A program made the translations under genes and the position numbers. A stretch of 64,000 bases of DNA from Bradyrhizobium sp. Ghvi (lineage in GTDB: Bacteria; Pseudomonadota; Alphaproteobacteria; Rhizobiales; Xanthobacteraceae): positions 111,246 through 175,245 of the forward strand of contig NZ_FOVU01000012.1 of the NCBI RefSeq assembly GCF_900115265.1, given 5' to 3'. Position 1 is the first letter of the stretch. The number at the start of each line of letters is the position of its first letter. The notes beneath the pieces are model-generated. The model did not search any database and had not been told where the DNA came from. It worked only from the letters and a program-made list of their open reading frames with translations. This document shows, in pieces, positions 34,002-42,864 of the stretch.

Positions 34002-34020
34002 TTCTCCCACAAGGGGAGAA
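34002..34020 (+). repeat. Candidate attR core
   Basis: Exact copy of 22827-22845. Inside the element TACAGCGCTC (33990-33999) precedes it, matching TACAGCACTC just inside attL in nine of ten positions. The region 33788-34001 shows no gene. Confidence 0.6.
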
Positions 34021-34046
34021 GGAAGAGGAGCAGCGGGAACGGCACT

Positions 34047-34817
34047 TTACACCGGCACCACCAGTCGCCGGTAAAGGTGCCATGTCGCATGCCCGAGCAC
34101 CGGCAGCGTCACCACCAGCCCGAGGAAATACGGCAGCGCCGATACGATCAGCAGCATCACGATCACCGCGGCCCAGCCGATCATCGGCAGCGGGCTGCTC
34201 ACCACAGCGCGCACGCTCGTCACCATCGCCGTGACGAAATCGACCTCGCGGTCGAGCAGCAGCGGAAACGACACCACGGTCAACGAAAACAAGATCAGCG
34301 ACAACACGGCACCGACCGCGTTGCCGATGGCGAGGAACATCAGGCCCTCATTGGTCGTCAGCACCACCGTGATGAATTCCTGCAGGCTCGAGAACGAGGC
34401 GTGCAGGCCGAGCAGCAGCGCGATCAGGAGCCGCACCTGGTACATCCAGATCACGAACACGAACAGCGTGACGAAAGCCATCCAGCCGATCTCGCTGCGC
34501 GAGCGTATCGCCGACCAGACCGCGCCGAACGACACCGGCTCGCCGTGCTCCCGGCGGCGGCTCACCTCATAGAGGCCGATCGCAACGAATGGCCCGATCA
34601 GCGCGAACCCCGCGGCCAGCGGATAGACAAGATAAACCATGCCAAAGGCCGTGAGACAAAGCATGATCGTGATGCCTCCGGCGGCGTAGAGCGCACCGAA
34701 GGCAATGCCATAGAGCGGCAGCGCCTGGAAATCGCGCAGGCCCTCGACCAGCGCTTCGGCGATGTCGGTCGCCGCGACGGGACGCACCACAGGATCGACC
34801 TTGCCCGAAATGGACAT
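34047..34817 (-). CDS. DUF2189 polytopic membrane protein
   Basis: 256 residues from ATG 34817, with GGAGGGAG four bases upstream, which rules against an in-frame ATG at 34832. Six hydrophobic segments, with FQALPLYGIAFGALYAAGG near residue 35 and LVVTLPVLGHATWHLYRRLV at the end, the DUF2189 pattern. Function unknown; the family is widespread in alphaproteobacteria. It is the first chromosomal gene after the satellite. Confidence 0.8.
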   Translation of the reverse strand: MSISGKVDPVVRPVAATDIAEALVEGLRDFQALPLYGIAFGALYAAGGITIMLCLTAFGMVYLVYPLAAGFALIGPFVAIGLYEVSRRREHGEPVSFGAVWSAIRSRSEIGWMAFVTLFVFVIWMYQVRLLIALLLGLHASFSSLQEFITVVLTTNEGLMFLAIGNAVGAVLSLILFSLTVVSFPLLLDREVDFVTAMVTSVRAVVSSPLPMIGWAAVIVMLLIVSALPYFLGLVVTLPVLGHATWHLYRRLVVPV

Positions 34818-35055
34818 CAGCTCCCTCCGCACATCAGCGCGATCTTTCGTCGCGCATTGACCGCGATATTAGCGCCGCCGCGCGCACGTGCAACTTGATA
34901 GAAGCGGAAGGATTGTAGCGGCGCCGCAATGCACGCGGGCGCGGAATTCCTGGGCGTTCGGTACGATTTGCACGCGTTGCCTATGGACTGCACGGACGAT
35001 CGTGCCGCAAATTGTACCTCCGAACAGCCACGCGCGAAGAGCGGACCGCCCTCCG

Positions 35056-37284
35056 ATGAGCCTGCGTACCCGGTTACTGATCCTCGTCATCGCGGCGATG
35101 CTGGTGCCGGCAAGCCTCGTCGGCCTGCGTTTCATGCAGAACCGGATCAGCGAGATCAACGCGGCCCTGGCCGATCTGGCGGCATCCGCCGACGACATCG
35201 CGAGCGATCTGAACGAGAAGATTCAAGGCACCGCCCAGCTCGACTACGGTCTGGCCCGTGCCCGCGACCTCGACACACGCGACAAGGCCGCGTGCTCGGC
35301 GTTTCTGTCCGACGTGCGCGAAGAATATCCGCAGTTCACGGGCATCCTGACCATTGATCCGGACGGCCGCCTGTTCTGTGACTCGCTTCGGACCAACCGC
35401 ACGCTCGATCTGAATGATCGTGCCTATTTCAAACAGGCGAAAGTCTCGCAGGGCGCCGTCGCCGTTGAGCCGGTGTTCGGCCGCCTCACCGGAATGTCGG
35501 TGCTCCAGATCGCTTATCCCGTCCGATCGGAGGCCGGTGCGCTGAAATTCGTGCTGCTCGCCTCGTTCAACCTGAACAAATTCGTGGAATTTCACCACAA
35601 GCGTCTGCTCGCCGAGAAGGAGATCCTGCTGACCGACAGCAAAGGGGTGATCCTCGTCGCCCCCAAGACGGGCGGCTGGAGTGAGCCCGTTGGTGCGTCG
35701 ATTGCGGGGTCCGACCTGTTCCGCTTCGCCGTAGCGCCCGATGGCGAGGCGTCTCGCGAGGTGACCGATCGCAGCGGCCAGACCCAGGTCTGGGCCGTCG
35801 CCCGTTCGCCCTCGATCCGCGACGCCGGTCTCTATGTTCTGGTCGGACGGTCAAAGGATGGACTGGTCGCGGCGGCGAACCGCCGGCTCTACGAGGACAT
35901 GGCGATCCTCGCGGTGGCTTCGTTGCTGCTGCTGGCCGGCATCTGGATCCTTGCAACTGTCAGCGTCGGGCGTCAGGTGGGTCGGCTGGCCGCGATGGCG
36001 AAGCGACTCGGGCTTGGCGACCTCAGCGCACGCATTCCACCGCCGCATCCGAGCGGCGAGTTGGGCGGATTGATGGCCCTGCTCAACAACACCGCCGAGT
36101 CGCTCGAGCAGCAGCGCGCCGCCATTGCGGACCTCAGCCACAAGCTCAGCCAGTCCCAGAAGATGGAAGCCATGGGCCAGCTCACCGGCGGCGTGGCGCA
36201 CGATTTCAACAATCTCCTCACTGTCATTCTCGGCAACTCCGAGCATCTCGCTGACCGCCTGGCGGGCAACAAGGAATTGAACAAGATCGCCAGCGACATC
36301 GCGACCGCAGCCGAGCGCGGCTCCGACCTGACGCGCAGCCTGCTCGCCTTCGCGCGCAAGCAGCCATTGAGGCCACGCGAGATCGACATCGCCAAGCAGG
36401 TCCTTGGCATGGAGCAACTGTTGCGCCGCTCGCTCGGCGAGCACATCGAATGCAGCTTCGCGTTCGGCGTGGATTTGTGGCCCGCCAGCGTCGATCCCGG
36501 CCAGCTGGCAACCGCCCTGCTCAACCTCGTGCTCAACGCGCGCGACGCGATGCCGGACGGCGGAAAGCTGACGGTCGAAGTCTGCAACAGCTCGCTCGGC
36601 GATTCCGACCTCGACGTCAACGGCGAGCCGCGGCCCGGCGACTACGTCATGGTAGCCGTGACGGATACAGGCTGCGGCATGGCGACCGACGTCGCCGGCC
36701 GCGCGTTCGAGCCGTTCTTCACCACCAAGGAGGTCGGCAAGGGCACGGGCCTCGGCCTGAGCATGGTCTACGGGTTTGCGCAACAGTCCGGTGGTCTCGT
36801 GCAAATGGAATCCGCGCCGGGGCAAGGCAGCGTCGTCAGGCTGTTCTTTCCCCGTATCGCCCCGACGCCGAATGAGGAGCCGGCTCCCGCCGAACCGATT
36901 ACAGCCCCCGACGGAAGCGAGACCATTCTGGTCGTCGAGGACGACGACATGGTGCGAGCCTATGTCGAGAGCGAACTGAGAGCCCTCGGGTACCGCGTCA
37001 TCGCGACGTCGGATGGGCCTGCGGCGTTGGACGTCTTGCGCCAGCCCGGCGATGTCCACTTGCTGTTCACCGACGTGGTCATGCCCGGCGGCATGTTCGG
37101 GCCGGAGCTCGCGCGGCAGGCAACGGCGTTACGACCTGGTCTGAAGGTGCTCTTCACCTCCGGCTACAGCCAGGATCCGGTCAAGACGCCCGAGGGGTTC
37201 GATGCCCGGGTTCTGACAAAACCGTTCAAGCGACAAGAACTCGCGGCGATGCTGCGATCCGCTCTGTCGACGCCCTCCCGCTAG
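35056..37284 (+). CDS. Hybrid sensor histidine kinase with Cache-type sensor
   Basis: 742 residues. TM1 at 6-25, a periplasmic double-Cache-like sensor domain (about 30-280; DLNDRAYFKQA is typical), TM2 at 283-303 and a HAMP region. The HisKA domain has His382 in GGVAHDFNNLL, the catalytic ATPase has N494 (LVLNARDAM), DTGCGM and GTGLGLSMVYG, and a C-terminal receiver has Asp673 (LFTDVVMPGG) and Lys722. Phosphate probably flows from the receiver to a downstream regulator or is a self-sink. ATG 35056 starts right before TM1. No response regulator gene is adjacent; the lone receiver at 5050 is one possible partner. The ligand is unknown. Confidence 0.9.
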   Translation: MSLRTRLLILVIAAMLVPASLVGLRFMQNRISEINAALADLAASADDIASDLNEKIQGTAQLDYGLARARDLDTRDKAACSAFLSDVREEYPQFTGILTIDPDGRLFCDSLRTNRTLDLNDRAYFKQAKVSQGAVAVEPVFGRLTGMSVLQIAYPVRSEAGALKFVLLASFNLNKFVEFHHKRLLAEKEILLTDSKGVILVAPKTGGWSEPVGASIAGSDLFRFAVAPDGEASREVTDRSGQTQVWAVARSPSIRDAGLYVLVGRSKDGLVAAANRRLYEDMAILAVASLLLLAGIWILATVSVGRQVGRLAAMAKRLGLGDLSARIPPPHPSGELGGLMALLNNTAESLEQQRAAIADLSHKLSQSQKMEAMGQLTGGVAHDFNNLLTVILGNSEHLADRLAGNKELNKIASDIATAAERGSDLTRSLLAFARKQPLRPREIDIAKQVLGMEQLLRRSLGEHIECSFAFGVDLWPASVDPGQLATALLNLVLNARDAMPDGGKLTVEVCNSSLGDSDLDVNGEPRPGDYVMVAVTDTGCGMATDVAGRAFEPFFTTKEVGKGTGLGLSMVYGFAQQSGGLVQMESAPGQGSVVRLFFPRIAPTPNEEPAPAEPITAPDGSETILVVEDDDMVRAYVESELRALGYRVIATSDGPAALDVLRQPGDVHLLFTDVVMPGGMFGPELARQATALRPGLKVLFTSGYSQDPVKTPEGFDARVLTKPFKRQELAAMLRSALSTPSR

Positions 37285-37721
37285 CGGGACACGAGCAGCA
37301 GCGCCACGCCGAGATTGGCCGCAAACAGCGCCGCATCGATGACGAAGATCCTGAGCATCGGGCCCTTCAGCACCGGCCAGTATGCCACGCCGACACGTCC
37401 GCCGCGCATCAGCACGGGGACGTTATAGACGAACTGGCTGAAGTGGCAGGCGGAAAAGAACAGGAACAACACCACTTGCGCTTCGACCGGCTGGAAGACG
37501 GACGGTCGGACGACCAGCAGATAGAGCGACAACAGCCCGATCGGCAGATTCATGCCGCCCAGAAACGCCACGCTGGCCGCCAGGGTCGGCGCAATCGGAT
37601 TGCCGCGCTCTTCGCGCGGCAAGAGGATCTTCAGCGTGTTGGTTTGTGCGATGCTGAACTGCACGAAGGCGCCACCGAACCAGAGCGCGTTGAGCAGCAG
37701 GACGAAATCCGAAAGACGCAT
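37281..37721 (-). CDS. Four-helix membrane protein
   Basis: 146 residues with four hydrophobic helices (about 5-25, 45-68, 80-97, 122-143). MRLSDFVLLLNALWFGGAFVQF opens the chain. No family assigned. Convergent with the hybrid kinase, stops overlapping by four bases. A palindrome next to its promoter region could be a MarR site. Confidence 0.65.
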   Translation of the reverse strand: MRLSDFVLLLNALWFGGAFVQFSIAQTNTLKILLPREERGNPIAPTLAASVAFLGGMNLPIGLLSLYLLVVRPSVFQPVEAQVVLFLFFSACHFSQFVYNVPVLMRGGRVGVAYWPVLKGPMLRIFVIDAALFAANLGVALLLVSR

Positions 37722-37783
37722 GGCTGTTTCCCGTCACAAGCCTTTTCCGGCTCGTGAGCAAAGTGGCAAAGCCCGCCCTTCAT

Positions 37784-37798
37784 GTCAACATTATTGAC
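37784..37798. promoter_or_regulatory. Possible MarR operator
   Basis: GTCAA-N5-TTGAC (GTCAACATTATTGAC) between the marR-type gene and the membrane-protein gene. On the minus strand it overlaps TTGACA, which could be a -35 element for the gene starting at 37721. Confidence 0.4.
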
Positions 37799-37808
37799 TT
37801 GAGAGCGC

Positions 37809-38276
37809 TCAGTTGTTGTCGGCGATGGTCTCCATGACCGCCATCCAGGCTGCCGCGCCGCGCGTCCCGACGCGGTCGAATGCCTCGCGCATGACCTTGC
37901 GCTCGCGCTCCGACGCCGTTTGCTCGATGCGTTGCCCAGCAGCCGTCAGACGCAACAGCTTGGAGCGATGCTGCTCGGGTGAGCGCCGCGACGTCAGCAG
38001 CTCGCGATCGAGCAAAAGGTTGAGCGGTCGGTTGATGGCTTGCTTGGAAATGCCGAGGACCTCGATCAAGGACCCGATCGCGATTTCAGGCCGGCGCGCC
38101 ACCACGTAGAGGATGCGATGGTGCGAGCGCGACAGGCCCTGCTTGGCGAGATAGGCATCGGCTTCCAGCGTCATGCCGCGCCAGCCGTAATACATCAGCT
38201 CCAGCGCTGCATCGAGATCGTCGAGCTTCGCAAGAGAGGCGCGGTGAATCCCCGCGGCTTGAGACGTCTTTGGCAT
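37809..38276 (-). CDS. MarR-family transcriptional regulator
   Basis: 155 residues. Winged helix: LSRSHHRILYVVARRPEIAIGSLIEVLGISKQAINRPLNLLL contains the helix-turn-helix, and RSPEQHRSKLLRLTAAG the wing. It lies 8 bases after an acyl-CoA synthetase gene on the same strand and so may sense an acyl or aromatic CoA product. Acts as a dimer in the family. Confidence 0.85.
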   Translation of the reverse strand: MPKTSQAAGIHRASLAKLDDLDAALELMYYGWRGMTLEADAYLAKQGLSRSHHRILYVVARRPEIAIGSLIEVLGISKQAINRPLNLLLDRELLTSRRSPEQHRSKLLRLTAAGQRIEQTASERERKVMREAFDRVGTRGAAAWMAVMETIADNN

Positions 38277-38284
38277 GTCGGAAG

Positions 38285-39895
38285 CTAGCCTCTCCCCCGC
38301 AGCTCGCGCCGAAGCACCTTGCCTGTCGCCGTCATCGGCAAGGTCTCCGTGAACTCGACGAAGCGCGGATATTCGTGCGCTGCGAGCTGCACCTTCACGA
38401 ACTCCTGGATCTCGCGCGCGAGCGCATCGCTCGCCGCAAACCCCGGACGCAAGACGATCCAGGCCTTGATTGATTCGGTACGGATCGGATCGGGAATGCC
38501 GACAACGGCCGCCATCGCCACCGATGGATGCTTCATCAGCGTGTGCTCGATCTCGGACGGGCCGACGCGATAACCTGCCGTGGTGATGACGTCATCCTCG
38601 CGGCTGACATACCAGAAATAGCCGTCCTCGTCCTGCACGCCGAGATCGCCGGTGAGCAGGAATTCGCCGGCATATTTCTTCGCCGTCGCCTCGGGATTGC
38701 GCCAATATTCGAGCATGGTGACGGGGCATGGCTGGCGCACGCCGATGATGCCGCGCTGGCCGCGGGGCAGCTCCTCGCCACTGTCGTCGACGATGCGGAC
38801 ATCGAAGCCCGGCGTCGCCTTGCCCATCGAACCGGGCCGGATCGGAAACAGGTTCGCGTTGCTGCCGATCACGAGATTGCACTCGGTCTGGCCGAACACT
38901 TCATGAGCGTCGACGCCAAAGGTCTCGCGCACCCAGCCGAGCAATTCGCCACCGAGCGATTCACCGCCGGTGAAGATGCTGCGCAGCTTGACACCGGGAT
39001 GTTTCACGCCGGCCTGCCGCATCAGCTTGAGCGCGGTCGGCGGCAGGAAGACGTTGCGCACTGAAAGATCGGCCATCATCCGCATCGCGGCCTGCGGCTC
39101 GAATTTTCGCGCGCGATGACCGACCAGCGGAATGCCGTGGTACCAGAACGCAAGCAGGCCGTTGATGAGGCCGCCGATCCAGGCCCAGTCCGCCGGAGTC
39201 CACATCAGATCGCCGGGCCTCGGCAGGAAGTTGTGGCACATCTCGACATTGGGGAGATGGCCAAGCACGACGCGATGCGCATGCAGCGCGCCCTTGGGAT
39301 TGCCCGTGGTGCCGGAGGTGTAGATGATCAGCGCGGGATCGTCGGCGGAAGTATCGACGTTTGCAAAGTCCTCGGAGGCGGTTTCGATCGCCGACCAAAA
39401 CGGCTTTGCGCCCGCGTGGACGGCGCCACTCGTGACGTAGATGTCCTGCAAATAGGGCAGCCGATCGCGGATCCTGGTGAGCTTCTCCCAGCCCGCCTCA
39501 TCGGTGACGATGGCTCGTGCCTGCGAATTCGACAGGCGGAATTCCAGCGCGTCCTCGCCGAAGAGCGCAAACAGCGGGACCGAGATCATACCGGTACGAA
39601 ATGCCGCCATGTGCGCGATCGGCAATTCGAGCGATTGCGACAGAAACACCGCGACTCGGTCGCCGCGCGCAAGTCCGTCCGCCTTCAGCACATTGGCGAA
39701 GCGACGCGACATCTCCGCGACCTCGTCGAAGGACGTGCGCGTGGTGGCGCCGTTCTCGTCGACATAGACCAGCGCGAGCCTGCCGGTGCCGTCAGCGTGG
39801 CGGTCGCAGCAGGCCTCCGCGATGTTGAAGCGCGCCGGGATATCCCAGCGGAAGTTGCGATAGAGCTCGTCGTAGGATGCAGCTTCGGTCAGCAT
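38285..39895 (-). CDS. AMP-forming acyl-CoA synthetase
   Basis: 536 residues. Activates a carboxylic acid with ATP to the acyl-adenylate and then the CoA thioester. The P-loop-like motif IIYTSGTTGNPKGA, the adenylate motif TGDLGVQDEDGYFWYVSREDD and the C-terminal Lys region (TLPMTATGKVLRREL) are all intact. From its general layout it may prefer medium-chain or acetyl-type acids. ATG 39895 is the proper start; the frame is open to 40096 but runs into repeats. Operon with marR. Confidence 0.88.
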   Translation of the reverse strand: MLTEAASYDELYRNFRWDIPARFNIAEACCDRHADGTGRLALVYVDENGATTRTSFDEVAEMSRRFANVLKADGLARGDRVAVFLSQSLELPIAHMAAFRTGMISVPLFALFGEDALEFRLSNSQARAIVTDEAGWEKLTRIRDRLPYLQDIYVTSGAVHAGAKPFWSAIETASEDFANVDTSADDPALIIYTSGTTGNPKGALHAHRVVLGHLPNVEMCHNFLPRPGDLMWTPADWAWIGGLINGLLAFWYHGIPLVGHRARKFEPQAAMRMMADLSVRNVFLPPTALKLMRQAGVKHPGVKLRSIFTGGESLGGELLGWVRETFGVDAHEVFGQTECNLVIGSNANLFPIRPGSMGKATPGFDVRIVDDSGEELPRGQRGIIGVRQPCPVTMLEYWRNPEATAKKYAGEFLLTGDLGVQDEDGYFWYVSREDDVITTAGYRVGPSEIEHTLMKHPSVAMAAVVGIPDPIRTESIKAWIVLRPGFAASDALAREIQEFVKVQLAAHEYPRFVEFTETLPMTATGKVLRRELRGRG

Positions 39896-39918
39896 GGGCT
39901 TGGCGTTTCCACGAACGG

Positions 39919-40154
39919 CTTGTCCCGGCCATCCACGTTCTCGTTCGTTGCCGTAGTTTAAGGCCGTGGATGCCCGGGACAAGCCCGCCTGCGCGGCCGA
40001 AGCCGCTTCGGCGCGGCGAAGGCCCGGGCATGACGCTCCATTGCATGTCATTCCGGGGCGCGCCTCTTGGCGCGAACCCGGAAATCCATTGAACAACGGA
40101 TCGAGCGGCGCGATGGATTTGCGGGTTCGACGCTTGGCGTCGCCCCGGAATGAC
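39919..40154. repeat. Two adjacent palindromic dispersed repeats
   Basis: First: CTTGTCCCGGCCATCCACG (39919-39937) faces CGTGGATGCCCGGGACAAG (39965-39983). Second: GTCATTCCGGGGCG (from 40047) faces CGCCCCGGAATGAC (to 40154), with a G+C-rich core. The second type recurs at 42057-42159. They fill the 39896-40157 gap. Confidence 0.7.
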
Positions 40155-40157
40155 AGC

Positions 40158-40613
40158 TCAGGTAGACAGCGCGGCCTTCACCAGGCCGCTGGCCTTGCCG
40201 AAATCCATCTGTCCCGCGTACTTCGCGCGCAGCACCGCGATCACCTTGCCCATGTCCTTCATGCCGGCAGCGCCGGTCTCGCCGATCGCATCCGCGATCG
40301 CCTTCTTGACCTCGTCCTCAGACATCTGCTTCGGCAGGTACGCCGAGATCACCGCGATCTCCTCGCGCTCCTGCGCAGCAAGCTCGGCGCGGCCGCCCTT
40401 GTCGTAGAGCTCGACCGCTTCCTGCCGCTGCTTGATCATCTTCTGCAGCACGGCGAGCAGGTCGGCATCCGACAGCGGCGGCTTGCCGCTACCGCGGGCG
40501 TCGATGTCGGCGTTCTTGATGGTCGAATTGACCATGCGCAGCGTGGAGAGCTTGCGCTCGTCCTTGGCCTTCATGGCCTCCTTGACCGCATTGTTGATGT
40601 CGTCGCGCAGCAT
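40158..40613 (-). CDS. GatB/YqeY-domain protein
   Basis: 151 residues. Helical YqeY-type protein (MLRDDINNAVKEAMKAKDERKL at the start, LPKQMSEDEVKKAIADAI in the middle), related to the tail domain of the GatB amidotransferase subunit and thought to act in tRNA-dependent amidation or as a tRNA-binding helper. ATG 40613 is the conserved start. It is divergent from carA, an arrangement I believe recurs in this genus. Confidence 0.88.
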   Translation of the reverse strand: MLRDDINNAVKEAMKAKDERKLSTLRMVNSTIKNADIDARGSGKPPLSDADLLAVLQKMIKQRQEAVELYDKGGRAELAAQEREEIAVISAYLPKQMSEDEVKKAIADAIGETGAAGMKDMGKVIAVLRAKYAGQMDFGKASGLVKAALST

Positions 40614-40814
40614 GGCCGGGGTCCTCTGGTTCGATCTCGCCTGATCTAAGCCGTTCGCAGGAAAGAGGCCATACCGGACCTTCCCCTCGGTGCATTGTTT
40701 CCCCATCGGGGGCCCAAACGGCTCAAAATTGCTTGTTCCGGGTCGCGAGCCGGTAAGGGGCCCGAGCCGCCCGTCAAATATGCAAAAACGCATGTGAATC
40801 GGCCCTTCTCTGCT

Positions 40815-40843
40815 TTGACGTGCGCACGCGGGCGGACTATGAA
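40815..40843 (+). promoter_or_regulatory. carA promoter
   Basis: TTGACG (40815-40820), 17-bp spacer, TATGAA (40838-40843). The predicted start near 40850 leaves at most a base or two before ATG 40852. Confidence 0.6.
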
Positions 40844-40851
40844 ACGCGCTC

Positions 40852-42042
40852 ATGACACAACATGACAACGATCCTGCCTGGCCGGACCACAAACCGACCG
40901 CGCTCCTCGTGCTTGCCGACGGCACGGTGCTCGAAGGCTTCGGTCTCGGCGCCGAAGGCCAAGCCGTCGGCGAGGTCTGCTTCAACACCGCGATGACCGG
41001 ATACGAGGAGATCCTCACCGATCCCTCCTATGCCGGCCAGCTCATCACCTTCACCTTCCCGCATATCGGCAATGTCGGTACCAACGAGGAAGACATCGAG
41101 ACGGTGAACATGGCCGCGACGCCGGGTGCGCGCGGCGTGATCCTGCGCACCGCCATCACCGATCCCTCGAACTACCGCGCCACCAAGCATCTCGATGCCT
41201 GGCTCAAGGCGCGCGGCATCATCGGTCTGTCCGGCATCGACACGCGCGCGCTGACGGCGTTGATCCGCAGCAAGGGCATGCCCAATGCCGTGATCGCACA
41301 CGCCAAGGACGGCGAGTTCGACCTGCATGGCCTGAAGGAAGAGGCGCGCGAATGGCCCGGCCTCGAAGGCATGGACCTCGTACCGATGGTCACCTCCGGC
41401 CAGCGCTTCACCTGGGACGAGACGCCCTGGCTGTGGGACAAGGGTTTTGGTCGGCAAGACAAGCCTGAGTTCAACGTCGTCGCCATCGACTACGGCATCA
41501 AGCGCAACATCCTGCGCCTGCTCGCCGGCGTCGGCTGCAAAGTGACGGTGGTGCCGGCGACGACCTCGTCCGAAGACATCCTGGCGATGAAGCCGGACGG
41601 CGTCTTCCTGTCGAACGGTCCGGGCGATCCGGCCGCAACAGGCAAATACGCAGTGCCTGTCATCCGGGACGTCATCAAGTCGGGCACGCCGACCTTCGGC
41701 ATCTGCCTCGGCCATCAGATGCTCGGCCTCGCAGTCGGCGCCAAGACCAAGAAGATGCATCAGGGCCATCACGGCGCCAATCATCCCGTGAAAGACGAGA
41801 CCACGGGTAAGGTCGAAATCACCTCGATGAACCACGGTTTTGCCGTGGACGAGGCGACGCTGCCTGATGGCGCGACGCAGACCCATATCTCGCTGTTCGA
41901 TGGATCCAATTGCGGCATCCAGCTCGACGGCAAGCCGGTGTTCTCGGTGCAGTATCACCCCGAGGCCTCACCCGGCCCGCGCGACTCGCACTACCTGTTC
42001 CAGCGCTTTGCCGATCTGATGCGACAGAAGAAGAGCGCGTAA
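40852..42042 (+). CDS. carA: Carbamoyl-phosphate synthase small subunit
   Basis: Glutamine amidotransferase subunit that supplies ammonia to CarB for pyrimidine and arginine synthesis; 396 residues. The N-terminal small-subunit domain contains the TGYEEILTDPSYAGQ motif. The class I amidotransferase domain has its nucleophilic Cys in FGICLGHQMLGLA and the His/Glu pair in FSVQYHPEASPGP. No Shine-Dalgarno is seen, consistent with a near-leaderless message. carB lies about 4 kb downstream on the same strand, separated by unrelated genes. Confidence 0.97.
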   Translation: MTQHDNDPAWPDHKPTALLVLADGTVLEGFGLGAEGQAVGEVCFNTAMTGYEEILTDPSYAGQLITFTFPHIGNVGTNEEDIETVNMAATPGARGVILRTAITDPSNYRATKHLDAWLKARGIIGLSGIDTRALTALIRSKGMPNAVIAHAKDGEFDLHGLKEEAREWPGLEGMDLVPMVTSGQRFTWDETPWLWDKGFGRQDKPEFNVVAIDYGIKRNILRLLAGVGCKVTVVPATTSSEDILAMKPDGVFLSNGPGDPAATGKYAVPVIRDVIKSGTPTFGICLGHQMLGLAVGAKTKKMHQGHHGANHPVKDETTGKVEITSMNHGFAVDEATLPDGATQTHISLFDGSNCGIQLDGKPVFSVQYHPEASPGPRDSHYLFQRFADLMRQKKSA

Positions 42043-42056
42043 GGTAGTTTTTCTTC

Positions 42057-42159
42057 GTCATTCCGGGGCGCGCGAAGCGCGAGCCCGGAATCCATTGGGC
42101 ACCACTCTCTGCAGCATGATGGATTCCGGGCTCGACGCTGTGCGTCGCCCCGGAATGAC
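42057..42159. repeat. Palindromic dispersed repeat
   Basis: Starts GTCATTCCGGGGCG and ends CGCCCCGGAATGAC, with inner CCCGGAATCCAT/ATGGATTCCGGG arms. Same family as 40047-40154. It lies between carA and the cupin gene. Confidence 0.75.
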
Positions 42160-42218
42160 GGAGGAACACGCCTTCGCGGCCCTCGTTAATTCCTGTGACT
42201 CTCGTGCAGGAGCTCCCC

Positions 42219-42740
42219 ATGTCCATCGTCCGCGACTATGCCGAGCCGCTCGCCATCGTCTTCGAGGATGACGGGCTGGTGCCAAACAATATTGTTCCAT
42301 TTCTGGTCTACCAGGGTGCGGTGATGCTCGATCCGAAGCAGCCGGAGGAGACCATCGAAAACCTGTTCGAAACGAACGGATGGGGCGGCACGTGGCGCAA
42401 CGGCATCTACGACTATCTGCACTACCACGCGACCGTGCATGAGGTGCTCGGCATCGCGCGCGGCCACGCCCGCGTTCGCTTCGGCGGCGATCACGGCCAG
42501 GAGCTGGAGGTCAAGGCCGGCGACGTCGCGATCCTCCCCGCAGGCACCGGGCATCAGTGCATCAAGGCGAGTGACGATTTCTGCGTGATCGGCGCTTATC
42601 CGCCGGGCGCGAAGATGGAGATCACGCGGCCGACGCCGGAGAACCACGCCAAGGCGTTGAAGACGATTCCGAAGGTTGCGCTGCCGCCGGCCGATCCGGT
42701 CACCGGCAAGCACGGCGCGCTGATGCGGTTGTGGCGGTAG
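42219..42740 (+). CDS. Cupin-domain protein (YjlB-like)
   Basis: 173 residues. One cupin barrel: motif 1 YDYLHYHATVHEVLGIARG with His/His/Glu metal ligands, motif 2 GDVAILPAGTGHQCI with the fourth His. A divalent-metal enzyme or sensor is expected. ATG 42219 has AGGAG six to ten bases upstream. The substrate is unknown; the family includes sugar and amino-acid modifying enzymes. Confidence 0.82.
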   Translation: MSIVRDYAEPLAIVFEDDGLVPNNIVPFLVYQGAVMLDPKQPEETIENLFETNGWGGTWRNGIYDYLHYHATVHEVLGIARGHARVRFGGDHGQELEVKAGDVAILPAGTGHQCIKASDDFCVIGAYPPGAKMEITRPTPENHAKALKTIPKVALPPADPVTGKHGALMRLWR

Positions 42741-42753
42741 TCACAAAGCCGAT

Positions 42754-42864
42754 GCGTAGGGTGGGTTAGCCGAAGGCGTAACCCACCACTGTCTGTATCC
42801 GCAGCAGCAGAAGAGGTGGGTTAACGCCCAGCGATTGCGCTTCGCGCAATCGCAAGCCCTACGC
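42754..42864. repeat. GCGTAGGGTGGGTTA palindromic repeat
   Basis: GCGTAGGG (42754-42761) faces CCCTACGC (42857-42864); inside are GGGTTAGC/GCGTAACCC-like arms and a GCGATTGCG/CGCAATCGC stem. The right arm contains the dps stop codon. Confidence 0.65.

Larger units (their letters stand above)
22827..34020. mobile_element. Phage-satellite-like integrated element (capsid-carrying)
   Basis: An 11.2-kb block between two exact 19-bp copies of TTCTCCCACAAGGGGAGAA. Gene order: integrase, AlpA-like HTH, ParB-like, two small unknowns, Prim-Pol/AAA protein, repeat-rich putative origin, two unknowns, HK97-like capsid candidate, three unknowns, P27-like small terminase, one unknown, then two leftward genes (membrane protein, HTH). 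There are no tail or lysis genes and no recognisable complete large terminase, portal or protease. This fits a satellite that borrows a helper phage. A decayed prophage is the alternative, but every frame is open and tightly packed, which argues against decay. Confidence 0.72.
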
